From the NCBI RefSeq assembly GCF_006517175.1, contig NZ_CP041186.1, forward strand, positions 4,119,074 through 4,183,073: DNA of 64,000 nucleotides, given 5' to 3'. This DNA is from Persicimonas caeni (GTDB lineage: Bacteria; Myxococcota_A; Bradymonadia; Bradymonadales; Bradymonadaceae). Made by a program: the position numbers and the translations under genes. Below the pieces are notes generated by a model, which was not told the origin of the DNA, did not search any database, and was given only the letters and a program-made list of their open reading frames with translations. Below are positions 24,884-35,587 of this stretch, piece by piece. Position 1 is the stretch's first letter; each line of letters begins with the position of its first letter.

Positions 24884-27800
24884 CTACTCGGAAGCTAGAA
24901 ACCACTCTAGGACTTTTCCAAGGGAGTCTAGTTCAGACTCCGCACCTATGATCTCGGCTGCAACCTCCATCGTGTGTTTCCGTTCTTCGGCGGGATGCTC
25001 TTGAAACTTTCTGTAACGCCGATCGTCGTTCTTGAATGGATGGGCGTCGAGATTTCGTAAGTGTCGGACAAATTTGAGCGCGCTGCGATCATTTCGGTCG
25101 CGTGTCTTGTCCTCCAACTGTTTTAGATTATCGCAACCATACGGTGATGCCTCCATCACATGGTTTAGAAAGTCCGCTGCTGCCGATGCGCGGTCGAAAT
25201 CGCTGAGGAGTAGGCCGATTTCGGCGGCTTCAATCGTTGCTCGAAACTTCTTACAGATGTCTCCAAACCAGCTCTTGGCTAGATTGGTTCCCATGAGTTT
25301 CCGAAATTCCCGCCAGGAATCCTCTCTCTTGCGGGATAGCTCCAATGTTGTTCCAATCTCTGCAAACGCATCAACCAATGCTCCGTTGTGGCTAGATGGC
25401 CGCTCCGTTGGGTCCTCTTTCGCGCACTGCACGAGAAGCTCGAGCAATTCCGTTGGCGCAGTATCGGTATTGAGTACATGGCTTAGAGTCTGACCAAGAC
25501 TGAATACGTCAGCTGCGTTACTCCACCGCCCGCTACCAGAGCGAACTTCCGGCGCCGCGAACTCATCGGGGATGGTTGTGTCACCGACTCTGTTGGAGAG
25601 GCGAGCAAGTCCGAAGTCGATCAATACGGGCGTCTTTCCTCGATGTCGGAGCACCACGTTGCGTGGGCGAATGTCTCGATGCAGTACGTTGCAGCCATGG
25701 AGAAACTGCAAGCCCTTTGCAAGACGTTCACCGAGATCGACCACAGCTTGAGCGGGTAACCTCCCTTCATAGGAACCTAAGTCTGCACCTTCAATCCAAG
25801 GGTAAACTTCGATAATGCGCGATGCGTCCCGTGATGATAGACCCACCTGCTCGAGCTCGAAAACGTAAGGCGTCCCCTCATGAGCTGATGCGGCTGCGAG
25901 CACCTCTTTGAGGGTAGTCAAATTACCGAGCACCTCGGCGCGCGTTTGGTCGTTTCCAACACGAACCTCGCGATAGACTTTCTTCGTGCCTGACGTCTCT
26001 GACAGTAAGATTCTCGCTTGGGAGCCCGACGCAACCTCCTCAGCGTCTGCTGGAACAGTGACGTGTGGTACCGCTCCTCGAAAAAGGCAGTCTCGCATCT
26101 CAGATTCCAGCTCGATCCCAGATTCGACACGTCCGATGAGCCAAGCTTCGAGCAATTTGGAGCGAAATGAAGTGCCCTTGAGTAGTTCACTGTCACTCAA
26201 GCGACTGAGGTTCTCTGTCACGAGACGGACATCGTAGCGGAGGCCATTCCCTTCATAACCTCCGAGGATATCAATCCAGTCGTTTAGTTTCCGTACCACG
26301 AGATGGAGCAGATCTTTGCCTCGCGCACCAGTTTCGTATTTTGTATGCGCAAGCGCCGCAGCGACGGGGTATTCACGCCTTGGTCGCCACTCGTTCACAC
26401 TTTCTGCTTCGTTGAGGGCATCTCTCACTCGGCCCCCGAGTTCTGATGCGCCGCCATTGCGCAGGTCTCGGAGAAGGCCGTCATAAACTTGATTGACGTC
26501 ACGTCTATTGAACCACCATCGTCCTTCTTGGTTGATCAATGAGACAAGAGCGTTCAAGAGCTGTTGCAATACGTAGAAGTTTTCGGAGACTTGACTAAGA
26601 AGCAGTCTTGCCCCGCGAGTCGTTTCAAGAAGCTTGCCGCTGCGTTGTTCGATAAGCTTGTAGAGGTCTTGTTCTTCCGCAGGAGTTGACCTGAATGTTG
26701 TTGTGGCTCCCAGCAAGTTCGGGATTCTCTTTCGAAGCTCGGGAAGACCAATGAAGCAGAAGACAAGTGGCACTTTACCTGGACGACGAAGTGCCCATTC
26801 ATTTTCGAGGCGGTCCTTTATCAGATCGCCGAGTCGCCCCCCATCTGACGGTGGAAAGAAGAGCTGTGCTTCGTCGATGACCAATGCTATTGCTTCGTAT
26901 CCTCTTCGATGGGCAGCCTCTCGAACGTGATCAAAAGCGTCACGAGAAGGGAGTCTTGCGTCGGATGGAAGAGTTAGAGAACTCCCTGTTTTAAGTTGAA
27001 GGTCCTCCGAAACCTCGTTCCAGATTTTATGATATTTGAGTCCGGGCCGATTGTCTTCTCGGCGGTTTGACGTGCAGCTGATCGTCTCTGCGACGAGTAA
27101 TTGCTGCTTTGGGCCCTCTTCCTTTATGTATCTGGCAATGGTTGTCTTGCCGAAACGACGAGGGGCAAATACAGCTACGGATTGAGTATTTAGGAGACAT
27201 TTGATGATGGCATCCCTACTCTTCTGAATGCCAATCGGATGCTCCCTAATGTAGTCCATCGCATCTTGGCCCCAGTCCAGGCTCGCTTTTTCGCGATTCT
27301 TAGAGCATCTGCTGTCCCACCTCAATATTTTCTCGGCCAAGACGCGTGATCCACGAACTCCTCGCAGCTTTACATGTAGGTAGGTGTCCGGGGGCTCACG
27401 AAAGGGAAGTTCAAGCTTGATTTCGTAGCGAAATTTTGAGGAGTCGGAAGGACTCTCAATCCAATCTTCCGGTGCGATCGACACTGTTTTTGGACGTATC
27501 GATGCTCGACGCGGAGGCCAAGTCTCCTTCAACGAAGGACGTTCGAGATCGGCCTCAAGTTCGAAGTCCATGGAACGCCGCCGGTCTGTCTCGATGACAA
27601 CAGGCAGATACATCCACCAGTAGTCCTCTTTCTCGACGACGAGCAAAGTTGCCAAACGGCCGCGTCCTGTAACACGGTCGTGCGCAAAGGTGGCCACCGA
27701 TCCCTCTTCGCCTCGAGTCGTCATGCGCTGCTCAATCATGGAAAGAGGCGCATCGATCTGCTCAGTCCCCACAAAGTCCAAAAACTCATTCGCCGCCTTC

Positions 27801-30079
27801 TTGAACCGACTTACGTAACTGCGAATGGCTTCGGGTTCTTCGCCTTCAAGATGTCGAATAAACTCCTTAACGAGAGAAGCTCCCAATTGGGGAGTGATGG
27901 ATATAACCTCCTCATATGTCTCTCGAAGGGCATCGGGTTTTATACCATGCTCACGTGCTCTCGAGATCCACTCTGTGTGCGCGTCATCAACATCTCCGAG
28001 GCTGGCATTATCGAGTAGTGCTCGAAACGAGCGATCGAAATGCTGAAGCCTTTCAGATGTCTCCAACTCCTCATCAGGCGGAGAAATGGAGGCGATATCG
28101 ATTTGTGCAGAAGTCAGCCCTGCTTGGTCAATGGCTCGACTTAACGAAACAACTCCCTTGCGAAAACTCGAGTCGCACAATGCCGCGAGCCAATGCGCGG
28201 AATCTAGCTGGCTTTCTTCGCTGCTTGCCTCTGTGGTCGGCTTGACGAGCCAAGCAGGAAGATCCGACACAAGCTCCTCTTGAGCATCGAACACGTCCAG
28301 GGCATTTTGAAGCTCCGAAGGCACTGGAGCCTCGAGCTCCAGAACAAGGCAGGCTCCCTTGTCGCCGAGCACATCGCTGGCGCGGTTGAACGCCGACTGG
28401 CATTCGTCCCGATTTTGTCGCAGTGCTTCGACTTCGGGAAACTCCTCGAGCCAGTCAACGATCTCTTGTCGCAACTCCCCGATCGCCTTTTGCCACCTAA
28501 CGACATCGTCGGGTTCAGATATCTGAGCACCTAACGCCTGACAGTTCTCGAGCGTCCGCTGCGCGCGCGACACTGTTTGCTGGATTGTAGCAGCAGCGGT
28601 TCCGCTACGTTCGACCACCCAAGCGAGGAAAACCGGCCACTCATCGCTTGGTTCGTTCAAGCCGTCTGATGCAACATCCTGTACGGATTCGTCGAACTGT
28701 TTTGGTTGCGAAGACACTTGCGCAGACTCGTCGGTGTCTGGAGCTTCATCTGATGAATCCGGCTGCGGTTCAGATGCGAGAAAAGTCTTCGCCCAACTCA
28801 AAGCATCGGGATAGGCGCTGTTGATGCCACTATCGTTGAATAGGTCGTGTAGTTCTGAATCACTGCCAGGTGAATTCTCGTCAGCTATCAGCTTCCCAAT
28901 TTGTTCAAACCAGACGTGCCGCTGGTCAGCAGGATATGGCTTGAGCGACTTCAGCGTGTGAGCGATTTCGAACGGCAATTGTTCGGTGGGCAGAGAGGCA
29001 GCGATTTCCTTCCACACCTTGCAACGCGTTTGATTAGCAAGCGGGATGTCGGCGAATGCTCGCAAAAGGCGCTGGCCGGCGAGATCATCGTGGTGGCGGT
29101 TTTGAATATATGTGTTCAGAGCCTCGAGACTAAATAGCTCGAGGATTGCCTCAAATTCGGTCTTCGCGAGCCATCGAGACTTGTCTCCTCCACGCATGAT
29201 GTTCCGCAACGGAAGACTAAGCGACTCAGGGGCTTCCTTCAGGAGATTGAATTTTTGCCATGGTTGGCGAAACGAGTCCAAGAACTCGCCGGGGTTCTTG
29301 TTGGCTTTCTCAAAAGTTCGAGGACGCCAAGATCTGGCTAATGTGAGTGGATCTCGATGCAGGAGCTCCTTGAGATGAGTACTCGGTATCGCTTCATCAT
29401 CGAACGATCCCAGGATGTCCTCTGCGATAACGCCACTCCGTGAAACACGTCGACGTTTGATAGTAGGCGTCGCAACCTGCACCCGGGACTCGTCTTCTTT
29501 CGATTGGGGAGGCTTTGCCTCATCACCAAAAAGATGCACCAACGGCTTTCCACGAGGTGGCGAATCATTCCTCTCCAGCAGTTTGAACTTCGCCTGGTAC
29601 GACTTTGGCACGTAGCGAGGCAAGTTGCTGTCTGCGTCTTCAACTCGAAAGATGAACATCGTATCCGGCCTGCTGTGGTGCAGTCCTGCCCGGCAGCAAT
29701 AGATTTCACCGAAGAGCGAAACAACCTTGCCCTCTCGATTTGCTCCATAATTGTACCAGCTAAGCTGCCTTCCTCCCTGCGTCAGGTCGTCAAAGATGGC
29801 AGACTTCCAATCGAGCGCAGGCTGCACGTCACGAGCATACGATTCGGCGTTTGGATTGATGCTGATGTAATGAACCGCTTCTACTTCCTTCGAGGCTGGA
29901 TCCGCTCGGCCTCCCGATGCCAATTCATTGCGGATGGTCTGAACTTCACCGCCAGTGAGTTTGGTCATGTAGTTGTTGACGGTGAAGCCAACGGGCAGCT
30001 CGTTGATCAGCTGTACTAGCTTCTGGCGATTCAGCCCCAGCTCTTCTGCCAACTCGTAAACGCGCATATCTACAGCCAT
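24884..30079 (-). CDS. Giant IF2-N-like / ATPase / protein kinase / HEPN-like protein
   Basis: A 1731-aa protein. ATG 30079 is chosen because GAGAGAAG precedes it and the N-terminus then begins MAVDMRVYELAEELGLNR, a match to the IF2 N-terminal domain (residues 1-55). Residues about 970-1260 are a P-loop ATPase with APRRFGKTT and VIDEAQLFF, of the AAA/STAND kind. Residues 1370-1590 are a protein kinase with LHRDIRPRNVV, LIDFGLAR and FAAPEV, all catalytic residues present. The last 140 residues are helical and contain LRNLDAHPF (about 1671), an R-N-x3-H motif as in HEPN RNases. It lies 217 bp downstream of the BREX helicase on the same strand. It is probably a phage-sensing effector; the domain functions are inferred from family knowledge. 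Confidence 0.85.
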   Translation of the reverse strand: MAVDMRVYELAEELGLNRQKLVQLINELPVGFTVNNYMTKLTGGEVQTIRNELASGGRADPASKEVEAVHYISINPNAESYARDVQPALDWKSAIFDDLTQGGRQLSWYNYGANREGKVVSLFGEIYCCRAGLHHSRPDTMFIFRVEDADSNLPRYVPKSYQAKFKLLERNDSPPRGKPLVHLFGDEAKPPQSKEDESRVQVATPTIKRRRVSRSGVIAEDILGSFDDEAIPSTHLKELLHRDPLTLARSWRPRTFEKANKNPGEFLDSFRQPWQKFNLLKEAPESLSLPLRNIMRGGDKSRWLAKTEFEAILELFSLEALNTYIQNRHHDDLAGQRLLRAFADIPLANQTRCKVWKEIAASLPTEQLPFEIAHTLKSLKPYPADQRHVWFEQIGKLIADENSPGSDSELHDLFNDSGINSAYPDALSWAKTFLASEPQPDSSDEAPDTDESAQVSSQPKQFDESVQDVASDGLNEPSDEWPVFLAWVVERSGTAAATIQQTVSRAQRTLENCQALGAQISEPDDVVRWQKAIGELRQEIVDWLEEFPEVEALRQNRDECQSAFNRASDVLGDKGACLVLELEAPVPSELQNALDVFDAQEELVSDLPAWLVKPTTEASSEESQLDSAHWLAALCDSSFRKGVVSLSRAIDQAGLTSAQIDIASISPPDEELETSERLQHFDRSFRALLDNASLGDVDDAHTEWISRAREHGIKPDALRETYEEVISITPQLGASLVKEFIRHLEGEEPEAIRSYVSRFKKAANEFLDFVGTEQIDAPLSMIEQRMTTRGEEGSVATFAHDRVTGRGRLATLLVVEKEDYWWMYLPVVIETDRRRSMDFELEADLERPSLKETWPPRRASIRPKTVSIAPEDWIESPSDSSKFRYEIKLELPFREPPDTYLHVKLRGVRGSRVLAEKILRWDSRCSKNREKASLDWGQDAMDYIREHPIGIQKSRDAIIKCLLNTQSVAVFAPRRFGKTTIARYIKEEGPKQQLLVAETISCTSNRREDNRPGLKYHKIWNEVSEDLQLKTGSSLTLPSDARLPSRDAFDHVREAAHRRGYEAIALVIDEAQLFFPPSDGGRLGDLIKDRLENEWALRRPGKVPLVFCFIGLPELRKRIPNLLGATTTFRSTPAEEQDLYKLIEQRSGKLLETTRGARLLLSQVSENFYVLQQLLNALVSLINQEGRWWFNRRDVNQVYDGLLRDLRNGGASELGGRVRDALNEAESVNEWRPRREYPVAAALAHTKYETGARGKDLLHLVVRKLNDWIDILGGYEGNGLRYDVRLVTENLSRLSDSELLKGTSFRSKLLEAWLIGRVESGIELESEMRDCLFRGAVPHVTVPADAEEVASGSQARILLSETSGTKKVYREVRVGNDQTRAEVLGNLTTLKEVLAAASAHEGTPYVFELEQVGLSSRDASRIIEVYPWIEGADLGSYEGRLPAQAVVDLGERLAKGLQFLHGCNVLHRDIRPRNVVLRHRGKTPVLIDFGLARLSNRVGDTTIPDEFAAPEVRSGSGRWSNAADVFSLGQTLSHVLNTDTAPTELLELLVQCAKEDPTERPSSHNGALVDAFAEIGTTLELSRKREDSWREFRKLMGTNLAKSWFGDICKKFRATIEAAEIGLLLSDFDRASAAADFLNHVMEASPYGCDNLKQLEDKTRDRNDRSALKFVRHLRNLDAHPFKNDDRRYRKFQEHPAEERKHTMEVAAEIIGAESELDSLGKVLEWFLASE

Positions 30080-30296
30080 AGGTCCGCTTCTCTCAAGGTT
30101 AGTAAACTCAGTTGGAGCTAGCGTTAGTTTAAAGTAGTGGCGGCAGTTCGAGCATTGCTCATTGCAGCACATTGCAAGAATTCGCTGCGAGCGGCGCAAG
30201 TGATTTATTTACTCTATCATCTAAAATGAAACGATCAGGTCGTACTTCGCAGGGTTCACACCCGTACAGTATTGCCCCTTTTTCATCTGGTGCACC

Positions 30297-33266
30297 TCAA
30301 CTTGGCAAACTCAAACAAACACCCACCAACTCAGGCTCCAACGACACCACCTGGGCCTTGCGCCGGATATTCTCCTCTCGCTTCGCCGTACGCTCCTCGA
30401 GGTGCTTCAGCCGGTGCCTCTGGCCCTTGATAGCAATCTCCATGTCCTTGCCCTCGGCCTGCTTCGCCTCATAGGCGGAGATGAACTTCTGGACGCGCTC
30501 GCGCTCCGCTCGGCGGTATTCGCCGACGTGTTCGAGTTCGCGGTCGGTTTCGCGGCGGCGTTTGGCGACGAGTTCGTCGCGTTGGGCGGCGAGGTCGTGG
30601 GCGAGTTGGCGTTCGGCGGCTTTGCGCAGCTCGCGCTCGTGTTCGATGAGCGACTTGGCTGCGTCGAGGTCGGCGGATATCTGCAGGCTGGTGCCGTCGA
30701 GAACGCGTTTGCCGAGGTCGGTGCGGGCGTCGAGGGATTGGGCGTCGACGAAGACCGGCCATAGCTCTTCGCGCAGGACTTCGTTGGTGCCGTCCTCGAA
30801 GGCAGTGCGGTAGACGTAGGTGATGCCCGGGCGGTCGAGGAACGGCAGCACCTTCATGCCGACGGATCCACCGAATCCCGAGTTACCTGGCGGCGTCCCT
30901 TCCAAGCTCGCATCGTCGGCGGGCGAAGCGTTCAGGACGTGGTCAATGAGGACCTGGACGAGTGGGGAGTCAGGGGCGAGGAAGGTGACGTCGTCGCGGC
31001 GCATGGCGAGGTCGCGGTCCGTGGTGAACGGACCATTGGGAGCCTCGTTGCCGAGCTTGCGTTTGAGCGTGTCGGGCAGTTTGAGGTCGAAGACTCGTGC
31101 CGATGCGTCTTTTGCGCTGCCGCCGAGGGTTTGGACGCCGTGGACGATGAAGTCCTGCATGTCGGACTCGGTGCCGAAGATGTCTTCGGACTCGTCGACG
31201 ACCTCCATGATCTTGCGCCGGCTCTCGGCGTCGAATGTGGTGCAGTCGATGAGGCTTCGGTCATACCATTCGAGCAGGGTTTGCTGGCGCTCTTCGAACT
31301 CGCGCTCGAGTTCTTCAGCCGTCGCTGAGATCGGCTTGTCGTCGCGAAGCGAGCGCATGACGAGAGCCTCGATGTCGAGGCCGTCGAGGATGCCGAGTAC
31401 GTCGGCGGTGGCGCCAACCTTGTCGCGGATATTGTCGATCTTCTGCTGCAGCATGCCGAAGATTTTCGACTCGCGGGTGTCGCTGAACTGGAAGTTCCAG
31501 ACCTTGACCTCTTTTTGCTGACCATAGCGGTGGATGCGTCCGATCCGCTGCTCGAGCCGGTTCGGGTTCCACGGCAGCTCGTAGTTGATCATGATGTGGC
31601 AGGCGTGCTGGAGGTCGATACCTTCGCTGGCCGCATCGGTGCAGAACAGAAACCGCGAACGTCCGAAGTTGAACTCGTGCTCGATTTTGGCGCGGTCTTC
31701 TTTGTCGACGCCGCCGTGGATCTGCAGAATTTCGTCGGCCCACGGCTCGTCCGCGACGAGGTCGAGGATGTAGTCGAGTGTGTCGCGGTACTCCGTGAAC
31801 AGCAGAATCTTCTCGTTGGGGTTTTCGGCCAAGAGCTTCTGGATGAAGCTCTTGAAGGCCCGGCCTTTGGTGTCGACCGGAAGCTCCTCAGCCTGTTTCA
31901 CGATCTTTCGGAGCGCCTCGATTTCGGCCTCGTACTCCTCGTCGGCGCCGGGGACCGTCAGCTTCTCCAACTCCTGCTCGACGCGGACCTTGTCGTCCTC
32001 CTCGAGGTCGTCTCCATCGAGGTATGCCTTGGCGTCTGATGACAGCGAGACCTCGTCGATCTCCAGCAGCCCCTGCAACCTGCGCCTCATGGTCTCTCTG
32101 ATGGCCCCTACGCTGCTGACCAGGCGCTTCTGCATCAGCGCCATGGCAAAGCCGATGACGGGCGCGTTGAGCCTCTCAGACCGGTTAAAGATCTCACGGA
32201 CGTAGTGCGTCACGTCGTCGTACAGGTCCTTCTCGCTCGGCGTCATCTCGAGCTCGACGGTCTGGACGTCTCGGTTCGGAAAGACCCGCTCGCCGTCGTC
32301 GTCGAAGATGGTGTCCTTGCCCCGACGCACCATCACCTCGTCGACTGTCTGCTTATCGAGCTCCTGGTCGGTCGCGACACGGAACGGATCGATATAGCTA
32401 ATCAGCGAGCGGAAGGGCTGCTCCTTGCCGTCGTGCGGCGTCGCGCTCAACAGCACGAGCGCATCCGAATTGTGGCAGACCTGCTCGACGCGCTTCGAGG
32501 TGACACTCGGCGAGTTTCCGCGTTTGCTCGCTTTGTGGCATTCGTCGACCACCACGACATCCCAGAAGGCATCTTCGAGCTCCCGCTGGAACTCTTTCTG
32601 GCGTAGGAACGCCATGCTGGTAACAAGCCTCAGCCCCTCCTGCTTCCAGATATTGGTCTCCTCGCCGAGCCGATGTCGCTCGCCATCGACCCACAGCCGG
32701 TTCGCCTGGGTGAGCCGGATGTCGAAGAACCGCTGCATGTCGCGGATCCACTTCCCCTGCAGGTGCGCCGGCACCACGAACAACACGCGGTCGGCGCGCC
32801 GGCGAGCCTCGAGCTCCTTGAGGAGCAGCCCGGCCTCGATGGTCTTACCGAGACCGACGTCGTCAGCAATCAGTACGCGCTGGCGCAGCTTACCCATCAC
32901 CTGGTTGACGCAGGCGAGCTGGTATGGCTCGAGGCGCACGAGCGAGTTCGAGATACTCAGGAGCTTGCCCTGGTTGTGGGCCAAGCGGAGTTGAATCGCG
33001 CGGACTCGCAGGTCGAAGCGGTCGGCCGACTGGATGTCGTCGAGCGGAATCGTGTCGAGCTCGTCTCCGCCTTCCTTCTCGACGGTCACATCCGCCAAGG
33101 CGACGGACTTGATTCCCATGCCCTCGATGACGGCGCGTAGGTAGGGTGATCCGCCCACGTCATGGATAAGAATCACCTCGGCCGCCTTTCCGTTGAGGCG
33201 AATCTTGTCGCCGGGCTGCAGGCTTTCTGCGACAATTTCATCGGCGTGAATGGAGGTGTCCCCCAT
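30297..33266 (-). CDS. brxHII: BREX SNF2/HepA-type helicase (BrxHII-like)
   Basis: A 989-aa SF2 helicase of the SNF2/RapA group: DDVGLGKTIEAG (about 134-145), DECHKAS (about 236), LLSATPHDG, then FTEYRDTLDY, TDAASEGIDLQ and QRIGRIHRYGQ (about 570-580). The C-terminal 150 residues are a charged coiled coil. Helicases of this type accompany BREX types 3 and 5 (BrxHII) and resemble DISARM DrmD; the pglZ neighbour decides for BREX. The start ATG 33266 has GGAG seven bases upstream and lies four bases after the pglZ stop. It is the last gene of the BREX operon. It would act as an ATP-driven DNA translocase. Confidence 0.85.
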   Translation of the reverse strand: MGDTSIHADEIVAESLQPGDKIRLNGKAAEVILIHDVGGSPYLRAVIEGMGIKSVALADVTVEKEGGDELDTIPLDDIQSADRFDLRVRAIQLRLAHNQGKLLSISNSLVRLEPYQLACVNQVMGKLRQRVLIADDVGLGKTIEAGLLLKELEARRRADRVLFVVPAHLQGKWIRDMQRFFDIRLTQANRLWVDGERHRLGEETNIWKQEGLRLVTSMAFLRQKEFQRELEDAFWDVVVVDECHKASKRGNSPSVTSKRVEQVCHNSDALVLLSATPHDGKEQPFRSLISYIDPFRVATDQELDKQTVDEVMVRRGKDTIFDDDGERVFPNRDVQTVELEMTPSEKDLYDDVTHYVREIFNRSERLNAPVIGFAMALMQKRLVSSVGAIRETMRRRLQGLLEIDEVSLSSDAKAYLDGDDLEEDDKVRVEQELEKLTVPGADEEYEAEIEALRKIVKQAEELPVDTKGRAFKSFIQKLLAENPNEKILLFTEYRDTLDYILDLVADEPWADEILQIHGGVDKEDRAKIEHEFNFGRSRFLFCTDAASEGIDLQHACHIMINYELPWNPNRLEQRIGRIHRYGQQKEVKVWNFQFSDTRESKIFGMLQQKIDNIRDKVGATADVLGILDGLDIEALVMRSLRDDKPISATAEELEREFEERQQTLLEWYDRSLIDCTTFDAESRRKIMEVVDESEDIFGTESDMQDFIVHGVQTLGGSAKDASARVFDLKLPDTLKRKLGNEAPNGPFTTDRDLAMRRDDVTFLAPDSPLVQVLIDHVLNASPADDASLEGTPPGNSGFGGSVGMKVLPFLDRPGITYVYRTAFEDGTNEVLREELWPVFVDAQSLDARTDLGKRVLDGTSLQISADLDAAKSLIEHERELRKAAERQLAHDLAAQRDELVAKRRRETDRELEHVGEYRRAERERVQKFISAYEAKQAEGKDMEIAIKGQRHRLKHLEERTAKREENIRRKAQVVSLEPELVGVCLSLPS

Positions 33267-33270
33267 GTTG

Positions 33271-35523
33271 CTACTCCTTCGTTATCTCTAGGAAATTGAG
33301 GATAAACTCCTGAGGTGACGCACCGCCGTGGTAGTAGCGAAGGTCGCTGATGCCCTGCTTGCCGAAACGCTGCAGCGGCTGAGTCAGAAGCTCGAGGTGG
33401 ACGTCGTCGTCCAGGTAGTCGAATCCGGGAGTCGACGAATCCACCATGACGCTGTCGGTGAAGGTTTTGTCGTGACCTCGGCTCGCAGTCCGGCGTCGGG
33501 CGACATCGACCTTCTTGTCGGAGACTGAGACGTCCTCGAAGTTGGTCTGCTCTTCGGGCAAAAGCACGAAGCCGTGGTCGGCGACCACGAACGCCTTGGT
33601 CCAGGTCTCACGCTCCATGACTTCTTCGATCAGCTCGGCTAGTTCCTCGACTCGCCTGGAGAGCTTGTGCTCGATGCCGGACAGGTCTTTCTCGCCGATG
33701 TCGTCGATTTCGGTGTCGAAGTATGCGACGTGGCGGCTTTCCTCCCAGCCATCGTTGGGATCCCGTGTTACGCTCCAACCCTCGCGCTCGAGCAGTGTGT
33801 TGCGATTGTTCGTGCTCAGGTCGTCGCCTTTGCGCTGGGCGCGCAGCTTGGGCTTGCCCGAGCTATCCTTGAAGCGGACTCGATATGTATCAGGGCGGCC
33901 AGGTGTGATGGCTCCCATTCCGAAGTGTGTCTCCGAGGGGAGCACGCCGGCGCAGATGTGGGACTCGATGGTGTAGGCTGCGCCTTCGTCGCCGGCCTGG
34001 CTAAGACGCTCGGCCAACTCGTAGGCGAGGTCGAGGCGTAGGGCGTCGATGTAGAACACCGCGACTCGCTCGGTGGTGTTGAACTTGTCCCAGTGCTCCG
34101 ACAGGAATCCGTGCGTTCTCGTCACGCCCTCGAAGACCTCGCCGATCTCCAGAGCCTTCGCACAACGAGTGCTGAGCGCCTCCATGTACTTGACGTACTG
34201 AGTCGTCACGAGCTCATCGCGCTTCGGACCGAGACCGCCGCGCGCGGGATGCCACGACGGCAGATCGCGCTCAGGATGACCCGACACGACGATCCGGCGA
34301 ACCGCACGGTCTATCTTCCACGTTCCCTCGTCCTGGTCGCCGTACAGCGTCGCGATTGGAACATCGCCCAGCTCTTCCCAGGTCTCGTAGCGCCGGGCGA
34401 GGTCGGCCATCTGTGCAGCTTCTTCCCAGGCGCGGATCCACGGCGAGTCATCCGCGCCGATCCCGTGTACATCGACGTCATACGCATCACACAGCGCATC
34501 TCTCCGTACAACTGCACGCTCGTGGCATTGCTCGTATTCGCCACGCTCGAAGTCACTCAACCAGAGCTTCCAAAGCTCCTCGTCGAGCGCCCCGTTGACC
34601 GGACACTTGGCGAGCCGCCAGGCCTCACCGAAACGCAAGATGGCATCTTTGAAAAAGCGAGCTTCGCCAAGGTAAATCCGATCCAGCGGCTCCTTGCGCT
34701 TCGCCTTTCGGAGCACACCCTCGAGCATTTGCCGCATACGGTGGTGCTCGAAGGGGACCGAACCGTCATACGGTGACGGCAAGGCGTCGGCCGGAAAGCC
34801 CTCGTGAAGCATCCACTGTGCGACAGCCCACTTGCGCACCTTCTCTTCAATAGCCTGCGGACCGTCGCTGTCTTCGAGTCCAACTACACCGGCCTTCGTC
34901 AACTCCTGGCGCACCCGGGCGACGGTATCCTCGTCGTCGCTCATGTCGCCCCAACCCATCTTCAGGATGTACTCGTCGGGTCGGCCGTGACCGTTGGTCA
35001 GAAGCTCGGCCTGCAAGGTCGGCAGGTCGGGGCGCCCTGTGGCGGTGTGGCCGAGTTGCTCGAGGAGATATTCGGCCCGGTCAGCACGTCGGCTCTCTTG
35101 GCCGGCGCTCTCGAGCGTGTCGTCGAATACCTCCCAACGCTGCACACCATAGAGTCGCGCAGACAGTTCCTCGATCCCGACGGGGATCCGAGCGCCACCT
35201 TCCTCCACATCTCGAAACCACGCTCGGTCGCCGCGTTCGTGCGGGATATACAGGACCTGAAAGGAGTCCGTTCCGGCGGTGCTCGCCCTCTCCTGGACAC
35301 GCTTGCGGAGCAACAGCGAACTCTCGTCCTTTGCCACACCTACAAAGTCGAATTCGTCACGTCGGTCACAGGCTTTGCGAACGACCTCTTCGAGGAAGCC
35401 GCCGTCATCCCACCAGATGATGCGATGATCACCGTGCTTCTTTGCAATTTTGCAGGTCGTCTCGATGAGCTCCTGCGCGAGATCCTGAAGCGACCGCGTT
35501 GGAGGTCCAGTGACTGGCTTCAT
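33271..35523 (-). CDS. pglZ: PglZ, BREX alkaline-phosphatase-superfamily protein
   Basis: A 750-aa protein, the BREX signature gene. Visible are FYIDALRLDLAYEL (about 481-494), the metal-binding and nucleophile region of the alkaline-phosphatase fold, and VVADHGFVLLP (about 642-652) with the conserved D-H-G. PglZ is needed for exclusion and methylation in known systems; its substrate is not known to me. The start is uncertain: ATG 35523, or TTG 35532 three codons upstream; neither has a strong ribosome site. It is in order with pglX (64-bp gap) and the helicase. Confidence 0.9.
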   Translation of the reverse strand: MKPVTGPPTRSLQDLAQELIETTCKIAKKHGDHRIIWWDDGGFLEEVVRKACDRRDEFDFVGVAKDESSLLLRKRVQERASTAGTDSFQVLYIPHERGDRAWFRDVEEGGARIPVGIEELSARLYGVQRWEVFDDTLESAGQESRRADRAEYLLEQLGHTATGRPDLPTLQAELLTNGHGRPDEYILKMGWGDMSDDEDTVARVRQELTKAGVVGLEDSDGPQAIEEKVRKWAVAQWMLHEGFPADALPSPYDGSVPFEHHRMRQMLEGVLRKAKRKEPLDRIYLGEARFFKDAILRFGEAWRLAKCPVNGALDEELWKLWLSDFERGEYEQCHERAVVRRDALCDAYDVDVHGIGADDSPWIRAWEEAAQMADLARRYETWEELGDVPIATLYGDQDEGTWKIDRAVRRIVVSGHPERDLPSWHPARGGLGPKRDELVTTQYVKYMEALSTRCAKALEIGEVFEGVTRTHGFLSEHWDKFNTTERVAVFYIDALRLDLAYELAERLSQAGDEGAAYTIESHICAGVLPSETHFGMGAITPGRPDTYRVRFKDSSGKPKLRAQRKGDDLSTNNRNTLLEREGWSVTRDPNDGWEESRHVAYFDTEIDDIGEKDLSGIEHKLSRRVEELAELIEEVMERETWTKAFVVADHGFVLLPEEQTNFEDVSVSDKKVDVARRRTASRGHDKTFTDSVMVDSSTPGFDYLDDDVHLELLTQPLQRFGKQGISDLRYYHGGASPQEFILNFLEITKE

Positions 35524-35587
35524 GGCTGTCAATCCGTTCGTATGCTCGTTTCTGATTGGTCAGGGCGCTCGTTCACTCGCCAGCGCA

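Noticed and set aside
30297-33266. DISARM DrmD as the identity of the SNF2-type helicase
   Set aside because: The neighbours are pglZ, pglX, brxB and brxA, and no drmA, drmB or drmC is present, so BREX is the better assignment.
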